DNA of 64,000 nt from Cymodocea nodosa (Eukaryota > Streptophyta > Magnoliopsida > Alismatales > Cymodoceaceae): contig CM072341.1 in NCBI GenBank assembly GCA_036874045.1, positions 4,972,501-5,036,500 of the forward strand. Direction: 5' to 3'. A program made the translations under genes and the position numbers. Below are positions 25,307 to 36,782 of the stretch, piece after piece. Position 1 is the first letter of the stretch. The number at the start of each line of letters is the position of its first letter. Under the pieces are notes generated by a model. That model was not told where the DNA came from, did no database searches, and worked only from the letters and a program-made list of their open reading frames with translations.

Positions 25307-27126
25307 TAAATTTTGCTAGTCCATTAGCAAACTAAGATCTAATTAGTTGGTCTTTCTAAAGTGCTATAATTAATTCTTCACTTTGTTCTTCTTCAGAATA
25401 CATAATTTAGATTACTATATAGATATTCTGTATATTTCAGTAATTTGTTTTAACTTTGTTTTCTCCTCTTCAACCTGCAAATATATTTAGAACATACGTA
25501 AATTACATACAAAATACATTAGCATCACATAGGTGTTAATTATATTATCATTTTTTTTCTTCTTTTCAGCATCTGTCATCTTAAATTTTCCAATATGATT
25601 TCTAGAATAAATTTCAACTACATACGAATCAAAACACAATCCAATTCAATATGATTAAGACAAGTAGAATAAAGAATTGTATCTTAAATAAACGACTTCA
25701 AAAGTCTATTCTAGATTCATACTTCATCAATTTTAGATAACAGAAAATATACTCGATTCAAAAGATATCTGTATTTCACAAAACACTTTTATCTTTTCAA
25801 AACAGTATATGCATATTTGTACTTTAAAAGTTAATTTGACAAGCTTGAATCATACAAGAGTTTTCTAGTATACCCATGTATCGAACTTTCAATCAACAAT
25901 CCCAGATCTGATCAAGATCTTAGGTTGTCAGATTTAAAGAGTCTTTTTCAGGTCAACAATCCTTACATACCTATCTGCTCAAGTACATAAGGCTCGTGAT
26001 CAAACAAGTCAATAAACTCTCAAAGTTTTTCTCTTTTTTTCCTTCTTTTTTTTTTAAACATTCATAGTATATATATGTATTTCATTAATACAGATGCAAT
26101 AAAACACAAATCTCATATAGTCATTCTTCTATTATTTTCTGAAAATATGAATCTGTATCAATAAGCTCATACTTTTTCTGTAGTTTAATAAGATCTACAC
26201 ATAAATCATTCTATAAGTTTAATCAATCAAATTAAATGTATCATTTATCATATGTATTCCATTTAATCTAGAAATCAACATTTCAGCTCTTCCAGGATTT
26301 CAGATAATTTACTGAGTTTCAGTTAGGCATTCTGATTTCTTTTTAAAATCGTGAAACTATTAAACTCATAAAATTCAGCAAAAACATAAGATACTATATC
26401 TAGATTTGTATGAATAGTAAAATTCTGTAGCATCTTATATAACATTCAAGCAGTTACAATTCTTAAAAATTTTACAGTTTCAATTATCGGATAGTTACAA
26501 CAAATTCATAAAATAAAATAAAAATTTTTCAATTTCCATAGAACTTTTGCAATACCATTCTAATTCTTCTAATTAACAAAATTACATGGCTATTACTTTA
26601 ATTACCTCCCCCCATACCTACATTTTGCATTGTCCTCAATGTAAAAGATTTTACAATAAATACAGTAATTGTAGCAGGCATGAATATTGTTTCGTTGACT
26701 TAGCACCTAACTCAACGAACTTAATTCGTAGAGTTAATGAATAACTTCATGAACTGAGTTTAAATGTAAATTCAGGATAAGTAATTAATTACATACCTTG
26801 TCCTTTTGTATCTCCTTCAATATCTTCCATTTTATTTTTTTTTTCTAAAAAACTTTTCATTCACAAATAAAAGTAGAATATATAACAACATAACAAAACA
26901 TAACTTGTTAAATCAATGTCTTGTGTGGAACCCAGGCTCCTATGCCTTTGGTGGCTCACAAGCAAGCCAGTTGGTTTTCTAGAATAGATACCAACAAACT
27001 AGATAGATATTTTGTTTTTCTTTTCTTATAGAATAAAACTAAAACTAAAAATTTTTCTCTTCTTTTACTTTTTCTAAAAAAAATAAATGCAGAATACACA
27101 CAACATTAAAAGCACAGAATCATAGT
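25307..27126 (-). other. G2 3' non-coding region
   Basis: No gene. Contains the 1.3-kb block shared with C1 (25400-26470, including the 200-bp unit at 25830-26030), a G-rich purine tract in sense at 26605-26616, palindrome motifs at 26700-26750 and the conserved 55-bp block at 26925-26981. Matches the G0 and G3 3' regions. Confidence 0.8.
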
Positions 27127-28265
27127 TTAAAAACATGATTGAAAAGTAGTAACAAATGGAATAAACATGTTAGTCCATGCAAACTTTTTAGGCATAATTC
27201 TTCTTGCTATTAATTCTGTTTTAATGCAGTTTGCTTTCCTTTTTAGCTTGTAAACTTGCAATTTGTTATCAATACTAAATATAAGTGTATTAGCATTAAT
27301 GAAATGAAATGCAGAAAGGGATCCTCTTCTGTTCCAAGATAATGTAGCTATTTCTATTTCAACATCTATTTCAATATATTCTTCTTCTCACTTCCATTCA
27401 TTTAGTTCTTTCATAATCCATATTTGAAATTTCCTCGATTCATCCCACCATCTTATCAAACATAAAGTAGGATCATCATATTCATTATACCACATTCCTA
27501 ATTGAATTTGATCATATTCTGAAGACGGTGGTTTAGCTATATCACTTGGTATAGGTAATATTTCTATCAAATCATCATAACTGTCTATGCTTACTATGTA
27601 TAAATCATATCTAAATGCAACTGATATATCTCTAACTAGATATATATATATTCATCAAGTATGACATGTATGCTGTTAATTAATGCTTTCTGTCCTAGAT
27701 ATATCATAATATTTTCAGTCCAAGATCTACTCAGAAAATTAGACACACTTAAGCATAAATCTTCATCCCAATTTCCAGTTGGTCTCCAATAATATAATTT
27801 TTCAAGAATGGTCGAATTTTTATTAGAAAATATTAAAGCTGACCCACAATTTTTAGTTGGTACTTCATATCTATTAGGCCTTCCTATATTCCATTCTTCT
27901 CTTGTGATAGGATTTCTAGTCAAAATGTCGGGTAACAGAATTGCATACCTTGGTTTGGTTCTATATATAATTAATCCTTCATCCATCCCCATAATATGAT
28001 CTATTCCTTCTAATGTATTAGGTGGAATTCCAGTAGTTTCTTCCATATTCAGATATTCAAAGTTGATTGAACTACGATTAAATGATTTCCATAAAAATTC
28101 ATCTCTACTTTTAGTCATTTTTGCAGCTTGTAGTCCATGAAAATATTTTTCTCTAACACAATCTTTGATTTCCTTTGATATACAACACAATCTACACAGA
28201 TCTTTAGTTGACAGGTTACTCAATACTTCCCTCAGTGCATCCAGTGGTAATTTCATCAATTCCAT
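27127..28265 (-). pseudogene. F3: F-box/F-box-associated protein of G2
   Basis: The best-preserved N-terminal half: 209 open codons from MELMKLPLDALREVLSNL. The F-box is at residues 5-42, followed by GLQAAKMTKSRDEFLWKSF, GIDHIMGMDEGLIIYRTKP, NPITREEWNIGRPNRYEV and ENIMIYLGQKALINS. This matches a plant F-box with an F-box-associated (beta-propeller-like) C-terminus, presumed to bind a target for SCF ubiquitination. A frameshift near 27640 and a Trp-to-stop change (27388) break the second half. The end is IPFVTTFQSCF, stop 27127-27129. It starts about 200 bp after the capsid ORF and follows a palindrome cluster (28310-28370). No retroelement family I know carries this gene as a standard part, so capture from the host is inferred. 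Confidence 0.88.
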
Positions 28266-28309
28266 CTGTTGTGATTCTATATAACATAAACAAAAATTAA
28301 CATAGCTAC

Positions 28310-28375
28310 TTCACACCCTCGTGGAGTTAGGTCACAACTCAACGGACTAAGTTCGTTGAGTTAAGTAATAACTCT
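28310..28375. repeat. Palindrome cluster upstream of the F-box gene
   Basis: AACTCAACGGACT...GTTCGTTGAGTT pair plus CTCGTGGAGTTAGG. The equivalent clusters are at 3360-3410 and 55040-55110. Confidence 0.75.
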
Positions 28376-28469
28376 ATGATACTACTAACTATAATTAAAC
28401 TTACATTTTTTTCTTTTTCTTTTTTTATATATTTACTATATTATATATAGTTACTTTAGTTATACTATT

Positions 28470-29722
28470 TCATTCAGCTACCCTCCCAAAGGAGGTATCA
28501 ATTTCATTAATAGTTTTGTTGACAAGGTTAGGTACTACTTGCATTGGCAATCCTCCAGTAGGTCTAACTTCTATTGATTCCTTCTATCTAAGGGGTATAT
28601 TTTTATTCATATTTTGATTTTGAATTGCAGCATTTCCAAATACAAGATCTAGACGATTGTTTAATTGTTGGATTATCTTTTTTAATTTCTCTATTCTAGA
28701 TCCTTGTTCAATTAAAGCTTCATAACTTATATTTTTGTCATTTATATTTTCTCCTCCCTAGAAATTGTTGTTTCTCCAAGATAAATTCGAGTGATTTCTC
28801 CAATTAAGGTTAGAAGAATTTCCAAAGTTATCTTTCTGGTTTCTAGCATAAATAATATCTAGATCATTAACGTTTGCATTCTTTTCTACTAGCCTCTGAT
28901 TTAATGATAACTCTTCTATTTTCTTTGTTAATTCAATTAATTTAACTTCAAGCATAGTACTTGAATCTATTTCATGCATTCCCCTTAGCAATATTCTTTT
29001 ATCTATAATAACTTCAATCAAGTTTTCCAACTATGCAGTTCTTTTTGCAAAGTTTTCTAAATATGCCCATTCTTCTTCACTACATAGTTTTAAAAATCCA
29101 TTCTAACAAGTAGATTCTAATAAAGATTTTGTTGAAACATCTATCCTTCATAAATTATACATATTAATTGTGTTTTACTCATTGCATGATGTGGACATTG
29201 AGTTAGTAAATCTTTAAATCTTTCAAAATATTTCTAAAATGATTCTCCCTGTTTTTGGCTACACATTAATATTTCCTTTTTCTTTTTAATTGTTTGATGT
29301 GTTGGATAATATTTTTCCAGAAAAATAGAGCAAAATTCAGTCTATGTAGAAATTGAATCAAGTGACAAAGTATATAACCATCTCTTAGCTGTGTCTTTTA
29401 AAGCAAAAGGGATATATCTAAGTTTAATAGCATCTATACTCATGTTCGACATTTTCATCATTTGACAAACTTCGTTAAATTCTCTAAGGAAATAATAGGC
29501 ATCCTCTCTTTCTAATCCATGAAAATGTGGCAATTGACTAATATAATTAGATTTCAATTCAAACCTATCTCCCTCAAAGTTTGGCAATCGAATACATGAA
29601 GGTTCATCAACTAATTCAGGATACAGAATTTCCCCTAATAGTTTCTCTACTAGAGTAGTCATATCTTCGTTCTCTTTTAAAGAAAGGTTAGCTACACCCT
29701 TAAGGATTTCGTTAAAGTCCAA
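28470..29722 (-). pseudogene. gag: G2 capsid (retrotransposon gag domain) displaced downstream
   Basis: Contains the Ty3/gypsy capsid domain: FELKSNYISQLPHFHGLE, DAYYFLREFNEVCQMMKM, IKLRYIPFALKDTAKRWLY, then, after a Trp-to-stop change at 29342, TEFCSIFLEKYYPTHQTIK, GESFWKYFERFKDLLTQCPH. This forms the particle shell. A coiled-coil and an Asn/Trp-rich stretch follow (SNLNWRNHSNLSWRNNNF) and the ORF ends VAE, stop 28470-28472. No zinc knuckle follows; that lies at the start of pol about 9 kb upstream. The open frame begins at 29722 with TTG. A conserved stop precedes it in G2 and G3, so the likely start is the Met of DMTTLVEKLLGEIL. Several other stops and frameshifts occur. Confidence 0.87.
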
Positions 29723-29761
29723 TTCAGAAAATATTTCAGTACGTCTTTATGTTGAATAATC

Positions 29762-29862
29762 CTGTGTAGGTGTTGTTACTAATCATTTAATGCTAGGAGA
29801 ATGAATCCATGTACTCATAAACTCTTAACATAAAGTAAAATAGCAGAAGATTAATTACATAC
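29762..29862 (-). other. Predicted GT-AG intron in the leader of the capsid transcript
   Basis: Minus strand reads AGACTG/GTATGTAATTAATC at 29862 and CCTACACAG/G at 29762. In G3 the matching sites are GTATGTAATTAATC at 53614 and CCTACCTAG at 53700. The 5' splice site is fully conserved and the 3' AG is kept despite other changes. Plant-like, U-rich, 87-101 nt. RNA data would be needed to prove it. Confidence 0.6.
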
Positions 29863-29992
29863 CAGTCTAAAGCTTTATATTCAGTAAACAGTTGTTGACG
29901 GATGAAGTTGAATCAGCTGCTTCTCCTTCCAGTTCCCCAACGAATTTCCTTTTCTTCCACAAGTGCTGGTAACTCGTAAATAACATTCTGTT

Positions 29993-30003
29993 CTATATTT
30001 ATA
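29993..30003 (-). promoter_or_regulatory. Internal TATA box for the capsid/F-box unit
   Basis: Minus strand TATAAATATAG, conserved in G3 (53472-53484, TATATATATAAAA). It lies between a dense palindrome cluster upstream and the short intron downstream. The arrangement is that of a second promoter inside the element. Confidence 0.55.
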
Positions 30004-30174
30004 ATGCATGTCCATAAAGTAAATGAATCTCGTTGTAAGAACGTGTCTTGTAACGTGTAGTGTGGTTCCTATTTTTATGGGTACGTGTGCCACTTCTAAT
30101 TTCAAATTTTCAGTAACCGCTAAACCCACAAAGTTTCATTTGTGGCTAAAAGAATAACTGTTTAGCTTAATCCA

Positions 30175-30350
30175 CGAACTAACCTCGTTGAGTTACAGTT
30201 AACTCAACGAACTAGTTTCGGTTATTATTACTAACTCCACGAACTAACTTCGTTGAATTACAAATAACTCAACAGAGTGACCTTATATTATATTATTGAC
30301 CTCGTGAAGTTAAGGTTAACTCAAAGAACTTACTTCGTTGAGTTAACACT
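30175..30350. repeat. Palindrome cluster upstream of the capsid promoter
   Basis: About seven half-sites of AACTCAACGAACT / AGTTCGTTGAGTT and CTCCACGAACT within 175 bp, several paired as hairpins. The homologous G3 cluster is 53120-53310. Confidence 0.85.
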
Positions 30351-30802
30351 TAGCAAATTTCTAAAACTTACTCCTCGTATTAACTTCTATATTTTTTTTT
30401 CTCCTGCATTTTGTCAACTTAAATAAAGTTAAATACATGTCATTAATGAAGTGTTCTAATTAAAACACATTTAAATCTAAACATTATATGAATATTTAAC
30501 TTGTAGTTCATTTCATGTTATGTAGAATTTACATTTCACTTTACATCATGCAAATATTTTCAAGCATTAACCAATTATCTTGCATTTAATCCTGTCATTC
30601 AGCAAATTTGTATATCTTTTAAACAATCTTGCATCTTGTTCAAACAATTATATAATATTCAAGGTAGTTCATCCATTACATCATTTTCAAACATAAATGC
30701 AAACACATCTGAAAAACATATATTCATTTATATGAATAGTTTACATTACAATCAATTAGATATTTTTCATACAAATATATACAAGTAGACGAAAAATATA
30801 AT

Positions 30803-33052
30803 TTAATCTTTTCTCCTAAGTTCATCTACTTCCTTCTAGAGTTTTTCTAATTGTTGCTCTAATTGGTTTATCCTTTCTACGGCTCCTATAATTCCTCCAA
30901 AAGGTTCAGCAATCTCTACAACAGCATAATTTCTATATTCTTTCACTGAAATGGTTCTTGATCTTATCCTTTTGGATGCCCATTTCGTGAAATCAATACT
31001 ATCCACCATCAACAGTGGAATCAGATCTCCATAAAATAATTTCTTCTTTACTGCTCTTAGCTTGGAGATAAAAATAGCAAACCAATTAATCTGAATTCTA
31101 TTCACAATTGCATATGTAGCCCATTTGACAAATTGACTCAGTTCTATATCATGGCCTTGTCGTTGGTAGACATTCTTAATCAAAATGTTAGCTATCATGT
31201 GTGCTTTACCATTTAAGTGCTTTAGTCTATTTAATAATGGCACACCAGGATTGATAGCTAAACAATCCTTTATGATCTGTTCTATCCACTCGACTGCAGT
31301 TGTGCTTTTCAGAATTTCTAGTCCTTCATTCTTCAATCCTAAAATGTTATGGAGAAGCTTTGGTGTTATTTGTACATCAGCTTGCTCCACGTTGGAAATT
31401 AATCCTCTTTCTCCTTCTCTTAAGTTTGCATAAAAGCAAGACACTAGATTCTCATATACTGCACGCCCTCTTTGTTGAGAAATAAACTGTAGTAGACCTT
31501 GGAACTCAAATGAATCCTTAATTTCTAGCATCTCGTCCCAATTTATTGGTCTACTGTATATGATATCATAACCCCTAATCTCTTGGTATTTATTATATGC
31601 TTCTTAACTTCAAAAGTGTACTTCATTCAAAATTGTTGCTTCAGTTGGGTTAGGAATGTGAATTTGTTGCTCTAGAGGGGTTTGTTCTTGAACTTCCACT
31701 TCCATGTGTTGAACTTGAATTGACTGAAAATGCTCTGAAGAATCTTACATTTTTGCTTCTGCTTCTGTCAATGGTGGAGAGCCAGCAGAACTCTTCACTC
31801 TATCTTGAATGCTTTCTAAAATTTGCTGAAGAGTTCTTTGCTCTTTAGTGGAATCTGTCGAGTCATTTCTTTCTATATGTACTTGTTCAGCTTCTTGTTC
31901 AGTTTCTTCTTTTTCTTCTTCCTCCTGACTACCAATCTGCATTGTCACTATTCTTTCTGATTTTGTGGTAGATTAGGATGGAGTTCCGAGCACATCAGCT
32001 TCTGCCCTAATTTATGTTTCTTCTACTTATACGGGCTGTAGATTAGTTTCAACCTGATTTTCTTCTTCTCTTTGCTCTTGTTGTTGCTGCTCCAACTCAT
32101 CCTCAGAATCGGATAGCAGGTTTACAAAAATCGACTTCACAGGCCCTACTGATATTTGCATCTCAAATTTAATCTCTTCTTGATGTTCAAGCACTATCTC
32201 TTTTCCTTTCCTTCTTTTGATTAATTGTGTCTAGTCTTCCTCTTCTTCTTTTGAGATTAAATCTACAAAAATAGGCTCTGTAGGCTTTTGAGCCACAAGT
32301 ATTGGCTCTTCCTGTTTAACTTTTTCTATAATTGCTAGTCTCAAAGGACCAACTTTAGCTCCTCTTGTAGTAGTCTGGCAGTGGTTTCTTGATGTTATTC
32401 AACTTTAATTTTGTATTGGGTTTTCAACTTTTCTACAGCCCTCTTTTTGCACCGTGCATCAAACACCAGATGTGCTATATCTTCTACCAACTCTTCTGGT
32501 TCTCCTTGGTCTTTACTAATTTGAATCAGTTCTTGAAATTCTCTTATTTCTTCCTCAATAGAAGGCCCCAAAATTGCTGCTCTTTCTAACGGCCTTGGTG
32601 GTGGAACTGAAGGTCCAGGTTGTTGTTCCTTAGAGATAGGTCTTTTGGCAGTCGGCTCCTCTTATTCTTTAGTTGCCTGTTCTTCATTTTCTTTCCTTTG
32701 TTGCTCCTAGATTGCCCACTAAGCCCGTCTACCTATGCGTCTTTTGAACCAAAGCTGAGACTTATGTTGGATCAATTCTAGGGCAACTTCGTTATTTGGC
32801 CCGATTCTTCTCTCTACTTACAACAACTTCCGTAGCAACTTTTATTCTTGTTTCCATATTCTGAGGTATTTGTATAACCAAATCTACTAACACTTTCCTC
32901 CAATAGAAAAGGTCAGATTCTACCTTTTGTAGTTTTTTTTCCCTTGTTGTATTCTTGATTTTCTGCCTTGTGTGCCATTCCACCAAATCTTTAAGAAATT
33001 CTAACGTGTCAACTGCATTTTCCTAGAACTCAGGTGTCATCTTCCTCATCAT
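30803..33052 (-). pseudogene. G2 accessory ORF: 'putative plant transposon protein' type
   Basis: About 749 codons, starting MMRKMTPEF at 33052 (stop after F), with a basic N-terminal part (YWRKVLVDLVIQIPQNM). A Pro/Gln/Glu-rich middle (31700-32700) includes the acidic GSQEEEEKEETEQEAEQ stretch. The folded C-terminal core (30836-31531) is open for 231 codons: FEFQGLLQFISQQRGRAVY, FYANLREGERGLI, ITPKLLHNILGLKNE, LNGKAHMIANILIKN, NRIQINWFAIFISKL, KKKLFYGDLIP, ending in a coiled coil (RINQLEQQLEKL). It sits between integrase and capsid, preceded by its own palindrome cluster. The core is homologous to the C1 ORF at 11904-14180. Function unknown; Athila relatives carry an env-like ORF after integrase, but I see no signal peptide or membrane segment here. 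Confidence 0.75.
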
Positions 33053-33209
33053 GGAGTTACGCAACGGAACGAAATCGCTCTGATATCTACTGGTCTAAGT
33101 TCTAAATGATTCTATGGATAATGCCCCCAAACCAAAAGTTTAGTATAAATAAGCCCTAAGTTTAGGCAGGTAATCGGGTCATTTCCCACACAAACTCTCG
33201 TTCTCTCAT

Positions 33210-33370
33210 CTGTGGAATTACGGTTAACTCCACGGACTAAGTCTGTGGACTTAACTATAGTACTCTGTTGAGTTATAGTTAACTCAATGGGGTAAGTTCG
33301 TTAACTTAACGTAGACTCAACGGAGTAAGTTTGTTGAGTTAAGTGTAACTCAATAGACTTTCTGTAAAGT
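33210..33370. repeat. Palindrome cluster upstream of the G2 accessory ORF
   Basis: Alternating AACTCCACGGACT/AGTCTGTGGACTTAA and GTTGAGTTATAGTTAACTC units. Ends about 160 bp before the ORF start at 33052. Confidence 0.85.
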
Positions 33371-33409
33371 TATATCTAATATAAATACATATAATAATAC
33401 TTTTTACCT

Positions 33410-33509
33410 CAGTCAAGACCAAAGAATTTTCGATCTAACCGATTCTTAATTTTTCAACATTTTAAAATTTTTTCGGTCAGACCCTTCTATTCCTTGGTTG
33501 AACCGAAAT

Positions 33510-33544
<35 letters not shown>

Positions 33545-33780
33545 CTCTATCGGTTGAACCAATACTATACTTCGGTAACACCAACATTAAACTAAATATA
33601 ATATATAGATTTTTTTATTTTTTTGTGTTTCGGTCAAATCGATGGATCCTATTAGTTGAACCGCAATGATTTTTTTCTTTTAAAATATGTTTCAGTAAAA
33701 TCGATAATTCCTTTCGATTGAACCATGACTATGTTTTAAATAATTTTATATATATATATATATATTTAGAAAATTTCTTA
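33410..33780. repeat. AT microsatellites with repeated CGGTTGAACCGA-type palindromes
   Basis: TA repeats at about 33513-33542 and 33748-33767. Around them are at least six half-sites of CGGTTGAACC / CGGTCAAATCGAT. Part of the motif survives in G3 at 51910-51985. Confidence 0.8.
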
Positions 33781-35109
33781 CTAAGTAAAGCTCAGGTTGT
33801 CCTCTACTCTTACTTCTTCTATAATTCCAAAGAACTTTTGGTATTTTCAAAATAGGTCTAAGTCTTTGTCCATTTAATTTAAATATGTTCTGATTTTTAG
33901 GATTTTCAATTTCAATAGCTCTATAGGGATAAATATTTCAAATTATGAAAGGTCCTGCCCATCTAGATCTTAATTTTCCTAGATGGTTATGGAGTCTAGT
34001 CATGTAAAGATATACTTCTTATCCTATTTCAAAGGTTTTTGGAATAATTTTCCTATCATGCCATAACTTCATTTTTTCTTTTTCTCTTACAGTTTTCGAA
34101 TAAGCTTCATTCCTAAATTCTTCTAATCCAATCAATTGTATTTTTCTATTCTCAACAGCTTGATTTAAATTAGTGTTCAGAGTTTTTAATGCCCAATAAG
34201 CTTTATGTTCAATTTCAGTTGGTAAATGACAACTTTTTCCATATACTAGCCTAAAAGGTGACATACCTAAGCTTGTCTTATAAGCAGTTCTATAAGCCCA
34301 AAGTACATCTATCAATCTATTAGCCCAATTTGTTCTAGTAGGATTTACTACTTTTTCTAAGATTAACTTAATTTGTTTGTTTGCACTTTCTACTTGTCCA
34401 CTTGTTTGCGGATGATATGATGTTGCAATTTTGTGATTTACTCTATATTTCTTCATTAAGGCTTCAAAACTTCTATTATAGAAATGAGTTCCTCTATCAC
34501 TGATAATAGCTTTAAGTATCCCAAATGTAGCAATTATATTTGTTCTTATAAATTATATTACTACTTTGTTGTCATTAGTTTTTGTAGGAATAGCTTCTAT
34601 CCATTTAGATACATAATCCACCCCCAACAATATATAATTAAATTGATTAGACATAGGAAATTGACCCATAAAATCTATTCCCCACACATCAAAGATTTCA
34701 ACCTCAACAATAGGATTAAGAGGCATCATATTTCTCTTTGATATTCTTCCGATTTGTTGACATTTTAAACAGCTTAAGCAATATTTATGAGCATCTTTGA
34801 ATAGTGTTGGCCAATAAAATCTACATTGTAGAATTTTAGCAATAGTTTTCCCTGAACCAAAATGCCCTCCACATGCTTGGTCATGGTAGAAAGACAATAT
34901 GCTTTGATATTCAGTTTCTGGAACACACCTCCTTAAAACTAGATTAGGACATTTCTTAAATAAGTATGGGTCTTTCCAACAATAATATTTTACTCTTGAA
35001 AAGAACAATTTCTTATCTTGTCTATTCCAATCCTTAGGTGTTAAACTAGTAACTAAGTAATTAACTATGTCTACATACCAATGCATTGTGTTGATGGTCA
35101 TTAATTGTT
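33780..35109 (-). pseudogene. pol: G2 integrase
   Basis: HHCC zinc-binding part (HDQACGGHFG ... CLSCLKCQQIG, about 34745-34890). The DDE core has Asp in WGIDFMGQFP (near 34680), Asp in SDRGTHF (34481-34504) and Glu in GQVESANKQ (34383-34403). The C-terminal part RSRWAGPFII / NGQRLRPI carries no chromodomain, which argues against the chromovirus lineage. Stops: TAA at 34553-34555, shared with G3, and another after KTFEIG (34019). Integrase inserts the cDNA into the genome. Confidence 0.92.
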
Positions 35110-36782
35110 CATCAAGAAAATTATCCTTAATTTCAATATTTGATTTTTCTATTTGTAATCTTGATAAATGATCTGCTACTACTTTCTCACAACCTTTTTT
35201 ATCTTTAATTTCTAAATCAAATTCTTACAATAATAATATTCATCAGATTAATCTAGGTTTGGTCTCTTTCTTTGCTATTAGGTGTTTTAAAGCTGAATGA
35301 TCCATGTATACTATCAATTTAGCTCCAACCAAATATGATCTAAACTTTTCTAAGGCAAACACAGCAGCTAATAGCTCTTTTTTAGTAGTTATGTAATTAA
35401 CTTGAGCATTATTTAAGGTTTTGCTTACATAATAAATCACTCTAAGAGATTTTTCTATCTTCTGTCCCAACACTGCTCCTACAGCAAAATTAGATGCATC
35501 ACACATTAATTCAAATGGATGGCTCCAATCAGGTGCTTGAATTATAGGAGTTGAAATTAAGCTAGTTTTAAGCTTGCAAAATGCTTCTTTGCAATTTTTA
35601 TCAAAGTTGAATGGGACACCTTTTAATAGATTAGTTAAAGGTCTAGCTATTTTGCTAAAATCTTTAATAAATCTTCTATAAAATCTAGCATGTCCTAGAA
35701 ATGATCTAATATCTTTTACTGATTTAGGTTCTAGTAGATTAGAAATTACTTCTATTTTAACTTTATCTACTTCCAACCCCTTCTTTGAAATAACATGTCC
35801 CAAGACTATTCCTTGTTTAACCATGAAGTGACATTTTTCCCAATTTAGAACCAAACTTTTTTCCACACAGTGTTTTAATACATGGTCTAAATTGTTTAAA
35901 CACACTTCGTATGAAGTTCCATAAACAGTAAAATCATCCATAAATATTTCTAAAAAATCTTTAGTCATTTCAGTGAACTACATACACCTTTGAAAGCTGG
36001 CTAGTGCATTGCATAATCCGAATGGCATTCTCTTAAAAGCATAAGTTCCATTAGGACAGGTGAAAGTTGTTTTCTCTTGATCCTCTAATGCTATTGGGAC
36101 TTGGTTATATCCTAAATACCCATCTAGGAAACAAAAATATTTTTGCCCTACTAATTTTTTTAGCATTTGATCTATGAAAAGTAAGGGAAAATGATCTTTC
36201 CTAGTCACTACATTCAGCTTTCTATAGTCTATACACACTCTCCAGCCTCATTGAATTCTAGTAGGTATCAAGTCTTGACTTTAATTTCTAATATCTATTA
36301 ATCTTGATTTCTTGGGAACTACATGGATTGGATTAACCCATGAGCTATCAAAAATCGGATAAATTATGTCATTATCTAACCATTTCACTATTTCCTTCCT
36401 GACTACTTCTTTAAGATTTGGATTTAATCTCCTCTCAGGAATTCTAATAGGTTTAGCATTCTCTTCTAAATATATGTGGTGACAGCATAAAGTTGCACTT
36501 AACCCTTTTATATCAGTCATAGTCCATCCTATTGCTTCTTTATAAGTTTTTACTACATCTTTTAATTTGATCCTCTTTTAAATCTGAAGCAATAATGATT
36601 GGACATGTTCATTTTTCTTCCAGAAATATATAGGTTAATTCAGGAGGTAAAGGTTTTAATTCTAACTGTTGCCCATCAGAAGCTAAAGCTCCTAATTGAA
36701 CATCATCCTTTTCTAAATTAATTTCTTCCTAATCTCCTTCTATATTTATGCTTTCACTTTCTTCTAAAGTTTTAGAATTGAG
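35110..36782 (-). pseudogene. pol: G2 reverse transcriptase and RNase H
   Basis: RT with KEVVRKEIVKWLDNDIIYP, CIDYRKLNVVTRKDHFPL, FLDGYLGYNQV, PNGTYAFKRMPFGLCNA, and the catalytic FMDDFTVYG (MDD codons at 35933-35941). This Athila/Tat-type sequence replaces the more common YIDD. RNase H follows: [46 protein letters not shown], and [10 protein letters not shown] in the damaged end. Stops lie at 35969, 36239 and near 35230. Confidence 0.93.

Noticed and set aside
30803..33052. Accessory ORF as an envelope gene
   Set aside because: No signal peptide, hydrophobic membrane span or cleavage site is visible; the protein is acidic, Gln/Glu-rich and ends in a coiled coil.
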